DNA of 6,320 nucleotides. Origin: Syntrophus sp. (in: bacteria). GTDB lineage: Bacteria; Desulfobacterota; Syntrophia; Syntrophales; UBA8958. The position numbers and the translations under genes are program-made. This document shows, piece after piece, positions 1 through 4,915 of the stretch. The stretch covers positions 1-6,320 of the forward strand of contig DMAT01000002.1 in NCBI GenBank assembly GCA_003451635.1, written 5' to 3'. How positions within the stretch are numbered: position 1 is the first letter of the stretch; every line of letters starts with the position of its first letter. The notes beneath the pieces are model-generated. The model saw only the letters and a program-made list of their open reading frames with translations. It had not been told where the DNA came from and ran no database searches.

Positions 1-314
1 CAAGGGAGCACGCCGCCATCTGTCCCATGTTTCTCGGCGTGAAGGTGGTCATCGCCAAGACATTTGAACGCATTCATGCGGCAAACCTTATTAACTTCGG
101 CATTCTACCCCTTGTCTTTCAAAACGAAGCAGATTATGAAAGGATTAATTCCGGGGATATTCTCCGGATTCCGGGGATCAGGGATGCCCTGCAAAGGCGC
201 TCCCCGCTGCAAGTAAGCAATGTCACCGCAGGAGGCGACATTGCCGTTGTTTATGAATTGACGGACCGGCAACAAAAGCTGATTCTTGCCGGCGGCGCGT
301 TGAACGCCCAATAA
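1..314 (+). CDS. Aconitate hydratase, C-terminal part (5' end outside window)
   Basis: The frame is open from the window edge to a TAA at 312-314, giving about 104 residues. It begins at the aconitase domain-4 motif REHAA, whose Arg normally helps bind the substrate carboxylate. It continues through GVKVVIAKTFERIH and ANLINFGILPL, which are hallmark aconitase sequences, and ends with the usual RQQKLILAGG-like tail. The enzyme interconverts citrate and isocitrate in the cytoplasm using a [4Fe-4S] cluster; the cluster-binding cysteines lie upstream and are not visible. The tail resembles the LeuC-like (Aquifex/delta-type) aconitases more than E. coli AcnB, but this fragment cannot settle the subfamily. 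The ATG at 27 is internal, not the start. The next gene begins 29 bases downstream and encodes the following step of the cycle, which suggests cotranscription. Confidence 0.93.
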   Translation, partial: REHAAICPMFLGVKVVIAKTFERIHAANLINFGILPLVFQNEADYERINSGDILRIPGIRDALQRRSPLQVSNVTAGGDIAVVYELTDRQQKLILAGGALNAQ

Positions 315-343
315 GAAAAAAAATCAATGATGGAGCCGAAAAT

Positions 344-1570
344 ATGAACACGAATAAAAAGATCCTCGTTAAAACTCCCCTGGTGGAACTGGACGGCGAC
401 GAAATGACCCGGATCATGTGGCAGTTCGTCAAAGACCGGCTGATTCTGCCGTATCTTGATATCACCCTTGATTATTACGACCTCCATGTAAAGCACCGCG
501 ATGAAACGAATGATCAGGTCACGATTGACTCGGCCAAGGCCATCATGAAACATGGCGTGGGGGTAAAGTGCGCCACCATCACCCCCACGGAAGACCGGGT
601 CCGGGAATACGATCTGAAGGAACAGTGGAAGAGCCCCAATGGGACCATCCGGGCCATGCTGGACGGGACGGTTTTTCGGGCCCCCATTCTGGCCAATAAC
701 ATCAAACCCTTTGTCTCCGCCTGGAAACGGCCGATAATCATCGGCAGGCACGCCTACGGAGACGTCTACAGCAACGCGGAGTTGAGAATTCCCGGGGCCG
801 GCAAGGCCGAGATCATCTTTACCCCCGCCGGCGGGGGAGAGGTCCTCAGGAACACGATCCATGATTTCTCCGGACCGGGGATCATTCAGGGCATTCATAA
901 CACCGACGCCTCCATCGCCAGCTTTGCCAAGGCCTGCTTCACCTATGCCCTCGACCAGAAGGTGGATCTCTGGTTCAGCACCAAGGACACCATTTCCAAG
1001 ACCTACGACGCCGGTTTCCGGGCGATATTCGACGGGGAATATGAGGCGAACTGGAAAAAGGCCTTTACCGACGCCGGGATAGAATATTTCTTCACCCTTA
1101 TCGATGATGCCGTCGCCCGCATCGTCCGCTCTGAAGGCGGCCTCTTGTGGGCCCTGAAGAATTACGACGGCGACGTCATGTCGGACATGATCGCCTCCGC
1201 CAACGGCTCCCTGGCCATGATGACCTCCGTTCTCGTCTCCCCTCAAGGCTACTTCGAATACGAGGCCGCCCACGGCACGGTCCAGAAGCACTACTACAAA
1301 CATCTTCAGGGTGAGGAAACGTCGACTAATTCCATGGCCCTTATCTTTGCCTGGACGGGGGGGCTCCGCAAACGGGGGGAACTCGACCATGCACCCGAAG
1401 TAATGGCCTTCGCCGACCAGGTTGAAAAGGCGGCTATCGAAACGGTGGAAGCGGGCATTATGACGGGCGACCTGCTCGCCGTTGCGGAGAAGAGTCCGAC
1501 CAATAGAAAAGTCAGCACCAAGGCCTTTATCGACGCGATCGGGGAAAGACTGCAAAAGAAAATGGCGTGA
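344..1570 (+). CDS. icd: Isocitrate dehydrogenase, NADP-type, eukaryote-like (type II) homodimeric family
   Basis: This 408-aa protein aligns along its full length with human IDH1/IDH2-type enzymes. It oxidatively decarboxylates isocitrate to 2-oxoglutarate in the TCA cycle. Visible landmarks are GDEMTRI (18-24), SPNGTIR with R103, R112 and R135 (matching the isocitrate-binding R100, R109 and R132 of IDH1), the catalytic-type K214, the metal-binding acids D254, D277 and D281, and HGTVQKH (310-316) in the coenzyme site. At the NADP 2'-phosphate positions, IDH1 R314 is K315 here, IDH1 H315 is kept as H316, and IDH1 K260 is R262. Charge is conserved, so NADP use is likely but not proven. The ATG is preceded by GGAG (332-335) with an 8-nt spacer. 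The TGA stop overlaps the GTG start of rlmN. Confidence 0.97.
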   Translation: MNTNKKILVKTPLVELDGDEMTRIMWQFVKDRLILPYLDITLDYYDLHVKHRDETNDQVTIDSAKAIMKHGVGVKCATITPTEDRVREYDLKEQWKSPNGTIRAMLDGTVFRAPILANNIKPFVSAWKRPIIIGRHAYGDVYSNAELRIPGAGKAEIIFTPAGGGEVLRNTIHDFSGPGIIQGIHNTDASIASFAKACFTYALDQKVDLWFSTKDTISKTYDAGFRAIFDGEYEANWKKAFTDAGIEYFFTLIDDAVARIVRSEGGLLWALKNYDGDVMSDMIASANGSLAMMTSVLVSPQGYFEYEAAHGTVQKHYYKHLQGEETSTNSMALIFAWTGGLRKRGELDHAPEVMAFADQVEKAAIETVEAGIMTGDLLAVAEKSPTNRKVSTKAFIDAIGERLQKKMA

Positions 1571-2598
1571 AAAAGCAAGTCAATATCAGAGACCTGACCT
1601 TCGAGGAGATCGAGACCTTCATCGCCCATTTAGGGAAGGAAAAGTATCGCGCCCGCCAGATCATGAAGTGGATTTATCAATCCGGCGTCGATACCTTTGA
1701 GGAAATGACCACCCTGTCCAGGGATTTGCGGCTTCATCTTTCAGAAGTGGCCTGCCTGACCAGCCCGGAGATCGTCAAGATCGAGGCCTCGGCAGACGGC
1801 ACAAAAAAGGTCCTCCTCCGGCTCCAGGATGGGCTCCATATCGAAAGTGTGCTGATCCCCGGGAAGAATCACTGGACGGCCTGCCTCTCCACCCAGGCGG
1901 GTTGCGCCATGGGATGCCGTTTCTGTTTTACCGGCGCCTCGGGACTGAAGCGCAACCTCCTGCCTTCGGAGATCGCCGGCCAGTTGACGACCCTCAAGTA
2001 CCAGACTCCGGAAGGTCACAACGTTAAAAATATTGTCCTTATGGGAATGGGCGAGCCCCTGGCGAACTACGACAATACCCTGAAGGCCGTCCGCATCATG
2101 ACCTCCGATGCGGGCTTGGGATTATCCCATCGGAAGGTTACGATCTCCACCTGCGGCCTGGCGCCAAAGATCGTTCAACTCGGCAAAGACATCTGCGTCA
2201 ACTTGGCTATTTCCCTAAATGCCCCGGATAATAAGCGGAGAAATGAGCTGATGCCCGTCAACAAGCGCTACCCCCTGGAAGACCTGATGAAGGCCTGCCG
2301 GGACTATCCCATGCCGGGCCGCCGGAGGCTCACCTTTGAATACATCCTGATGGCCGGCGTTAACGACAGCCCCCAGGATGCGGAAAAGGTCGCCCGCCTC
2401 CTGAAGAGCCTACATTGCAAGCTGAACCTGATCCTTTTCAACGAATTCCCCGGATCAGAATTCAAGACTCCAACCCCGGAGGCGGTGGCATCCTTCCAGC
2501 AGGTGCTCCTGAACCACAACTATACGACCATCATCCGTGCCAGCCGCGGCAGCGACATCCTCGCCGCCTGCGGCCAGTTGTCCGGACAATCCTGCTGA
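1567..2598 (+). CDS. rlmN: Dual-specificity 23S rRNA A2503 / tRNA A37 C2-methyltransferase, radical SAM
   Basis: A 343-aa RlmN homologue, close to the usual family length. It methylates C2 of adenosine 2503 in 23S rRNA, and of A37 in some tRNAs, by radical SAM chemistry. The [4Fe-4S] motif CAMGCRFC gives C113, C117 and C120. GMGEPL is the SAM-binding glycine motif. C335 in AACGQL matches the methyl-carrying Cys355 of E. coli RlmN, and C106 matches Cys118, which resolves the adduct. E93 corresponds to the E. coli Glu105. All of these are present, so the enzyme should be active. The start is GTG at 1567 in a GTGA overlap with the icd stop. The upstream SD is weak, so translational coupling to icd is likely. 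RlmN is preferred over Cfr because of the sequence pattern and the housekeeping context. Confidence 0.97.
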   Translation: MKKQVNIRDLTFEEIETFIAHLGKEKYRARQIMKWIYQSGVDTFEEMTTLSRDLRLHLSEVACLTSPEIVKIEASADGTKKVLLRLQDGLHIESVLIPGKNHWTACLSTQAGCAMGCRFCFTGASGLKRNLLPSEIAGQLTTLKYQTPEGHNVKNIVLMGMGEPLANYDNTLKAVRIMTSDAGLGLSHRKVTISTCGLAPKIVQLGKDICVNLAISLNAPDNKRRNELMPVNKRYPLEDLMKACRDYPMPGRRRLTFEYILMAGVNDSPQDAEKVARLLKSLHCKLNLILFNEFPGSEFKTPTPEAVASFQQVLLNHNYTTIIRASRGSDILAACGQLSGQSC

Positions 2599-2602
2599 TT
2601 TC

Positions 2603-2621
2603 CGGGTGATTGACCAACCCG
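2603..2621 (+). other. Small hairpin just after rlmN
   Basis: CGGGT (2603-2607) pairs with ACCCG (2617-2621) across a 9-nt loop, 4 nt after the rlmN stop. No T-run follows, so it is not a convincing intrinsic terminator. It may help stabilise the 3' end of the transcript, or be chance. Confidence 0.25.
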
Positions 2622-2678
2622 ATGCTCACCTTCCATCGTCACCGATGCTGCACCCCATATTCTGCGGCCTAAATCCTC

Positions 2679-2707
2679 TTGACACACAAAATCCTTCTTC
2701 ATATACT
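2679..2707 (+). promoter_or_regulatory. Near-consensus sigma70-type promoter
   Basis: TTGACA (2679-2684), then exactly 17 bases, then TATACT (2702-2707). This is a perfect -35 with a 5/6 -10 at ideal spacing. Transcription would start near 2714. The first plausible gene downstream is the broken signal-peptide ORF at 2873, after a leader of about 160 nt that contains the palindrome at 2795-2821. Read-through would also enter the transposase gene. Confidence 0.6.
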
Positions 2708-2794
2708 CCCAACACGAAAAAGGAAATTATTATCAAACAAATCAAATCACGCACCACAAACTTAGCATGATCCAGTCACCAAAGACGCATGAAT

Positions 2795-2821
2795 AATAAT
2801 CGGAGACCGTCCCCGATTATT
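2795..2821. repeat. 27-bp near-perfect palindrome (REP-like or operator-like)
   Basis: AATAATCGG (2795-2803) is the reverse complement of CCGATTATT (2813-2821). The intervening bases continue the symmetry as GAC-C-GTC, with one A/C mismatch (2804/2812), so 12 of 13 positions pair around C2808. On the minus strand the mismatch becomes a G-U wobble. The minus strand reads GGGGACG across its left centre, the same heptamer that starts the right inverted repeat of the transposase unit at 4040-4046. It could be a REP-type element, a protein-binding operator, or an mRNA hairpin in the leader of the gene at 2873. Confidence 0.6.
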
Positions 2822-2872
2822 TACGAATATTTATGAAAGTATTACGTTGGGATAATGAAAGGGATTAACAGA

Positions 2873-2977
2873 ATGAAGATCAATAGATTCAGTCTAATTT
2901 TAGCGGGCTTTTTAGTGTTTATTCTATGCGGTAGCAGCAGCGCCGGGGGTAGAATTGGGACGCTGTTAACTTATTAA
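2873..2977 (+). pseudogene. Signal-peptide start of an exported protein, cut off at the left end of the mobile unit
   Basis: An ATG with a good upstream purine run (GAAAGGG, about 2857-2863) opens a 34-codon ORF. It has a basic N-terminus (MKINR), a hydrophobic core (LILAGFLVFIL) and a small-residue region CGSSSAGG that would fit either Sec cleavage after SSA or a weak lipobox. The last few codons lie inside the left inverted repeat (2957-2980), where the frame meets TAA. No continuation is seen beyond the right repeat, where the opposite-strand toxin gene begins almost at once. I infer that an exported-protein gene was broken, or lost its 3' part, at the repeat; a native small exported peptide is the less likely alternative. 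It is not recognisable as a known family. Confidence 0.5.
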
Positions 2978-2980
2978 CTT
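2957..2980 (+). repeat. Left inverted repeat of the transposase unit, with internal hairpin
   Basis: GGGACGC, one variable base (T2964), then GTTAACTTATTAAC and TT. It is the reverse complement of 4022-4045 except at T2964. Its inner part folds: GTTAA (2965-2969) pairs with TTAAC (2974-2978) across the loop CTTA. Subterminal hairpins of this kind are what Y1/HUH transposases recognise in single-stranded DNA. Confidence 0.85.
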
Positions 2981-2985
2981 TGCTC

Positions 2986-3014
2986 TTGACATCACTGAAA
3001 AATCAATCTATTTA
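2986..3014 (+). promoter_or_regulatory. Transposase promoter, predicted to give a leaderless mRNA
   Basis: TTGACA (2986-2991), 17 bases, then TATTTA (3009-3014). It lies inside the unit, 5 bp from the left repeat. The distance from the -10 to the ATG at 3021 is only 6 nt, so transcription should start at or within a base or two of the start codon. No SD exists between 3015 and 3020. This implies leaderless and probably weak translation, a common way of keeping transposase levels low. Confidence 0.6.
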
Positions 3015-3020
3015 AGCATC

Positions 3021-4028
3021 ATGCCAAGAGGATCGCGTATAGACATCGCGGGTGCCGTTCACCACATCATGGTTCGGGGCATTGAACGCAGGAAGATTTT
3101 CGACAGCAATGTCGATCGAGATCATTTCCTCCATCGGTTGAGTGAAATCCTTCAGAATACCGGGACCACTTGTTTTGCCTGGTCATTGATGCCCAATCAT
3201 TTCCACCTGCTTCTTCGCACGGGTAACATCCCGATCTCTACTGTGATGAGGCGGCTGTTGACCGGATATGCCATCTGGTTTAACCGGGGCAGAAACAGAC
3301 ACGGCCACTTGTTTCAGAATCGCTTCAAGTCCATTTTATGCCAGGAAGATGCCTATCTTCTGGAACTGGTGCGCTATATTCACCTCAATCCGCTGCGTGC
3401 CGGATTGGTTTGTGGTTTGGACGGACTGGATAAGTATCCGTATTCCGGCCACAGCACCCTGATGGACAGGTTGAAAAACCCTTGGCAGGAAACGGAAGAG
3501 ATCCTGGGCCTGTTTGGAAGCGACGGGGATTCAGCGCGTCGCGCCTATCGTATGTTTGTCGAGCAAGGAATCGATCATGGCAGAAGGCATGACTTGGCGG
3601 GCGGGGGATTGATACGAAGCGCAGGCGGCTGGGAGGGATTAAAGCTTAAGAGGGAGGAAGGGAATTACCAGCGAAGCGACGAGCGGATATTGGGCGACGG
3701 TGACTTTGTCAGCCAGGTTTTATCACGGTCGGAAGAGACGCTGGAGAAACGCCAAGCGCTTCGTGCCATCGGCATGGACTTGGATAAAACCGCATCGCGT
3801 GTGTCGGAATTGATGGGGATAAAGGCTGAAGATATTTGGGCTGTGGGCAAACAGCAGCATATCGTAAATGCCAGAAGCCTGTTTTGCTTTTGGGCGGTCC
3901 GGGAATTGGGGTACACGATGGCCAGTCTGGGGCAAAAGCTTAGCTTATCCATCCCGGCCATCAGCAAATCCGTTGTCCGGGGCAAGCAGATTGCCGAGTC
4001 GAAGAGTCTTAGTTTGATCGGAAGTTAA
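3021..4028 (+). CDS. REP-associated tyrosine transposase (Y1/HUH, IS200-like) with DnaA-like C-terminal helix-turn-helix
   Basis: A 335-aa Y1-type transposase. The family cuts and rejoins single-stranded DNA at hairpins through a 5'-phosphotyrosine. The HUH motif is MPNHFHLLL (H60, H62), and Y119 in RYIHLNPLRAGLV is the expected nucleophile, matching Tyr115 of E. coli TnpA-REP. The opening MPRGSRIDIAGAVHHIMVRG is typical of RAYTs and supports the ATG at 3021. After the catalytic core (about 1-150) comes a 185-residue extension, far longer than in E. coli RAYT. Its last 65 residues (IVNARSLFCFWAVRELG, then SIPAISKSVVRGK) resemble the DnaA domain IV DNA-binding fold, as seen in some delta-proteobacterial RAYTs. 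The frame is intact with all catalytic residues, so it may be active. The stop lies in the right inverted repeat. Confidence 0.9.
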   Translation: MPRGSRIDIAGAVHHIMVRGIERRKIFDSNVDRDHFLHRLSEILQNTGTTCFAWSLMPNHFHLLLRTGNIPISTVMRRLLTGYAIWFNRGRNRHGHLFQNRFKSILCQEDAYLLELVRYIHLNPLRAGLVCGLDGLDKYPYSGHSTLMDRLKNPWQETEEILGLFGSDGDSARRAYRMFVEQGIDHGRRHDLAGGGLIRSAGGWEGLKLKREEGNYQRSDERILGDGDFVSQVLSRSEETLEKRQALRAIGMDLDKTASRVSELMGIKAEDIWAVGKQQHIVNARSLFCFWAVRELGYTMASLGQKLSLSIPAISKSVVRGKQIAESKSLSLIGS

Positions 4029-4045
4029 TAAGTTAACTGCGTCCC
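4022..4045 (-). repeat. Right inverted repeat of the transposase unit, with internal hairpin
   Basis: Reads AAGTTAATAAGTTAAC, T4038, then GCGTCCC on the plus strand; 23 of 24 bases are complementary to the left repeat. GTTAA (4024-4028) pairs with TTAAC (4033-4037) across TAAG. It supplies the transposase TAA stop (4026-4028). One further C (4046) extends the minus-strand motif to GGGGACG, also found in the palindrome at 2795-2821. Confidence 0.85.
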
Positions 4046-4064
4046 CTGCTCCACTGTCGTCCGT

Positions 4065-4361
4065 TCAATAGTGGTATCTTGCCTGAAGAAAGTCGATCCG
4101 GTCATCGGAGACCAGGTAAACGATGCGGTGCTCTTGGGTCAAACGGCGGGACCATACATTGGGGGCAAAGTATTTCAGCGGTTCCGGTTTGCCGATGCCG
4201 GTAAAGGGTTCGCTCAGAACAGCCTCTACGATGCTCAATGCCCGCAGGGCAACTTTGCGGTCCGTTTCCACCCAGTAGCGCAGGTCCTCCCGGAACTCCG
4301 GCTGGAAAACGGCTGCCCGCCTGGAAGTTTGTACGATTCCCTTTTTACGCCTTCTCTCCAA
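4065..4361 (-). CDS. yoeB: YoeB-family mRNA interferase toxin
   Basis: Matches YoeB (Txe/YoeB family), a ribosome-dependent endoribonuclease that cleaves mRNA in the A site and is held inactive by YefM. Motifs in order: LRYWVETDRK, GIGKPEPLK, WSRRLTQEHRIVY and a final ARYHY. The catalytic residues of E. coli YoeB (Glu46, Arg65, His83, Tyr84) correspond to E60, R79, H97 and Y98, so it should be active. At 98 aa it is 14 residues longer than E. coli YoeB. The extra part is a basic N-terminus (MERRRKKGIVQTSRR) from a TTG start at 4361. The start overlaps the antitoxin gene by 17 bp and has GAGG about 9 nt upstream. No alternative ATG, GTG or TTG lies nearer the conserved core. It converges with the transposase gene. 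Confidence 0.92.
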   Translation of the reverse strand: MERRRKKGIVQTSRRAAVFQPEFREDLRYWVETDRKVALRALSIVEAVLSEPFTGIGKPEPLKYFAPNVWSRRLTQEHRIVYLVSDDRIDFLQARYHY

Positions 4362-4632
4362 GGCCCATGTCCTCTTTCAGGAATTCGATATGCTGCGGTT
4401 TTTCCGTCCGCGCCTGGGCGCGGGTCAGTGCCTGAAGCAGGCGCTGGGCATTCTTCGGCGACCGGAGCAGATGGGCCGTCTCCGTCAGACTGGCCAGTTC
4501 ATCCGCCGCCACTAAGGCAATATCCTCGCCCCGGCGACGCCGGACAATGACGATCTCGCGATTGTCTGTCACTTCATCAAATAATTTTGAAAGGTTGGCC
4601 CGGGCCTGGGTGTAGGTTGTCTGAATGGACAT
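4345..4632 (-). CDS. yefM: YefM-family (Phd/YefM) antitoxin
   Basis: A 95-aa Phd/YefM antitoxin that neutralises YoeB and, with it, represses its own promoter. The N-terminal DNA-binding half contains YTQARANLSKLFDEV and IVIVRRRRGEDIALVAADEL. The LTETAHLLRSPKNAQRLLQAL segment is strongly conserved with E. coli YefM, and the variable C-terminus (about 65-95) should wrap the toxin. The reading frame also allows a GTG one codon upstream at 4635. I prefer the ATG at 4632 because AGGAGG (4641-4646) lies 8 nt from it, against 5 nt for the GTG. The 3' end overlaps the toxin gene, the classic antitoxin-first arrangement with coupling. Confidence 0.93.
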   Translation of the reverse strand: MSIQTTYTQARANLSKLFDEVTDNREIVIVRRRRGEDIALVAADELASLTETAHLLRSPKNAQRLLQALTRAQARTEKPQHIEFLKEDMGLGEKA

Positions 4633-4652
4633 CACCGTTTCCTCCTTGATTT

Positions 4653-4673
4653 ATGTACAGGCATACCGTACAT
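4653..4673. promoter_or_regulatory. YefM operator: paired TGTACA-type half-sites
   Basis: ATGTAC (4653-4658) and GTACAT (4668-4673) form an inverted repeat separated by 9 bases. The first copy reads as a full TGTACA palindrome (4654-4659) and the second as CGTACA. TGTACA is the known core of the E. coli yefM-yoeB operator. The site lies between the proposed -10 and the SD, where repressor binding would block transcription. Confidence 0.72.
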
Positions 4674-4693
4674 GTTCTGCCTCCCTCCGTCAA
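4665..4693 (-). promoter_or_regulatory. Putative yefM-yoeB promoter
   Basis: On the minus strand TTGACG (4693-4688) is followed after 17 bases by TACGGT (4670-4665). The -35 is good (5/6) and the -10 weak (3/6), but the spacing is ideal and the -10 overlaps the TGTACA-type operator, consistent with autorepression. Confidence 0.4.
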
Positions 4694-4702
4694 GTCCTTT
4701 GA

Positions 4703-4728
4703 GGAGACAGAAAAAACAACTCTGTCCC
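4703..4728. repeat. GGGAC-containing hairpin upstream of the toxin-antitoxin promoter
   Basis: GACAGA (4706-4711) pairs with TCTGTC (4721-4726), with further partial pairing outside a single mismatch (4705/4727), across a 9-nt A-rich loop. On the minus strand it begins GGGACAGAG. That is similar in style to the GGGAC-led palindromes at 2795-2821 and at the ends of the transposase unit, but the stem sequence differs. The relationship is inferred. Confidence 0.4.
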
Positions 4729-4747
4729 TTTTTCATTTTTCACTATG

Positions 4748-4783
4748 CTATGCAGATGTCAATTACTTTTACATGATGCATAG
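4748..4783. repeat. Two-part inverted repeat (strong potential hairpin)
   Basis: CTATGCA (4748-4754) pairs with TGCATAG (4777-4783). Inside it, ATGT (4756-4759) pairs with ACAT (4771-4774), leaving an 11-nt loop and a small internal loop. It ends 2 bases before the 21-nt icd-identical segment. No T-run follows on either strand, so it is not an obvious terminator. Confidence 0.5.
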
Positions 4784-4785
4784 AA

Positions 4786-4806
4786 CGCCCACGGCACGGT
4801 CCAGAA
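4786..4806 (+). repeat. Exact 21-nt copy of an internal icd segment, in noncoding DNA
   Basis: Bases 4786-4806 are identical to 1267-1287 inside icd, the codons for the coenzyme-site motif AHGTVQK; similarity stops sharply on both sides. A TAG (4781-4783) lies in frame just upstream and no ORF contains the copy. Plus-strand RNA would be sense to icd, and minus-strand RNA would be antisense with 21 consecutive base pairs. Function is unknown. Confidence 0.75.
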
Positions 4807-4837
4807 ACGATGTCTAAAAGTGGGTATAACCAAACAT

Positions 4838-4883
4838 AAAAAAATCCCCCATCCTCCCTTGTCAAAGGGTGGTTAGGGGGATT
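4838..4883 (-). terminator. Intrinsic terminator after the RRM protein gene
   Basis: AATCCCCC (4843-4850) pairs with GGGGGATT (4876-4883). The inner arms CCCTT (4856-4860) and AAGGG (4865-4869) pair around GTCA. Read on the minus strand the hairpin ends directly in seven T residues (4844-4838), about 30 nt after the RRM gene stop. This should separate the RRM transcript from the toxin-antitoxin operon. Palindromes of the CCCCC-TAACC-CCC type are also widespread dispersed repeats in environmental genomes, so it may be a recruited repeat. Confidence 0.8.
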
Positions 4884-4915
4884 CATTTAAAAACTAACGA
4901 GAGCTGCGTTACAAT

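Larger units (their letters stand above)
2957..4045 (+). mobile_element. RAYT / IS200-like unit bounded by 24-bp inverted repeats (1,089 bp)
   Basis: Between two near-identical inverted repeats lie only a promoter and one Y1 transposase gene, whose stop codon falls inside the right repeat. That packing suggests the repeats and gene form one functional unit, either a small insertion sequence or a 'REPtron' in which a REP-associated transposase is flanked by two inverted REP sequences. No target duplication is visible, as expected for single-strand HUH transposition. The unit sits in a broken exported-protein gene on the left and 19 bp from the end of a toxin gene on the right. Confidence 0.7.

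Noticed and set aside
251..1555. Long 434-codon open frame on the minus strand opposite icd
   Set aside because: The opposite strand encodes a full, motif-complete isocitrate dehydrogenase. The antisense translation is low-complexity (Gly, Asp, Val rich) with no family resemblance, a typical shadow in GC-rich codon use.
2603..2621. rlmN intrinsic terminator
   Set aside because: The stem is only 5 bp with a 9-nt loop and is followed by ATGCTCACC rather than a T-run. Listed as a weak hairpin, not a terminator.
2537..2770. 77-codon plus-strand frame overlapping the end of rlmN
   Set aside because: It starts inside the rlmN C-terminus in another frame, runs into AT-rich spacer, and has no SD or conserved motif.
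4021..4064. Bidirectional terminator between the transposase and toxin genes
   Set aside because: The only hairpin here is the 5-bp AT stem of the right inverted repeat; there is no GC-rich stem with a T-run on either strand.
4071..4550. 159-codon plus-strand open frame across the toxin-antitoxin genes
   Set aside because: It is antisense to clear yoeB and yefM genes, has no SD and no recognisable domain.
4786..4806. CRISPR spacer targeting icd
   Set aside because: There is only one copy, no flanking direct repeats and no cas genes; 21 nt is also shorter than ordinary spacers.
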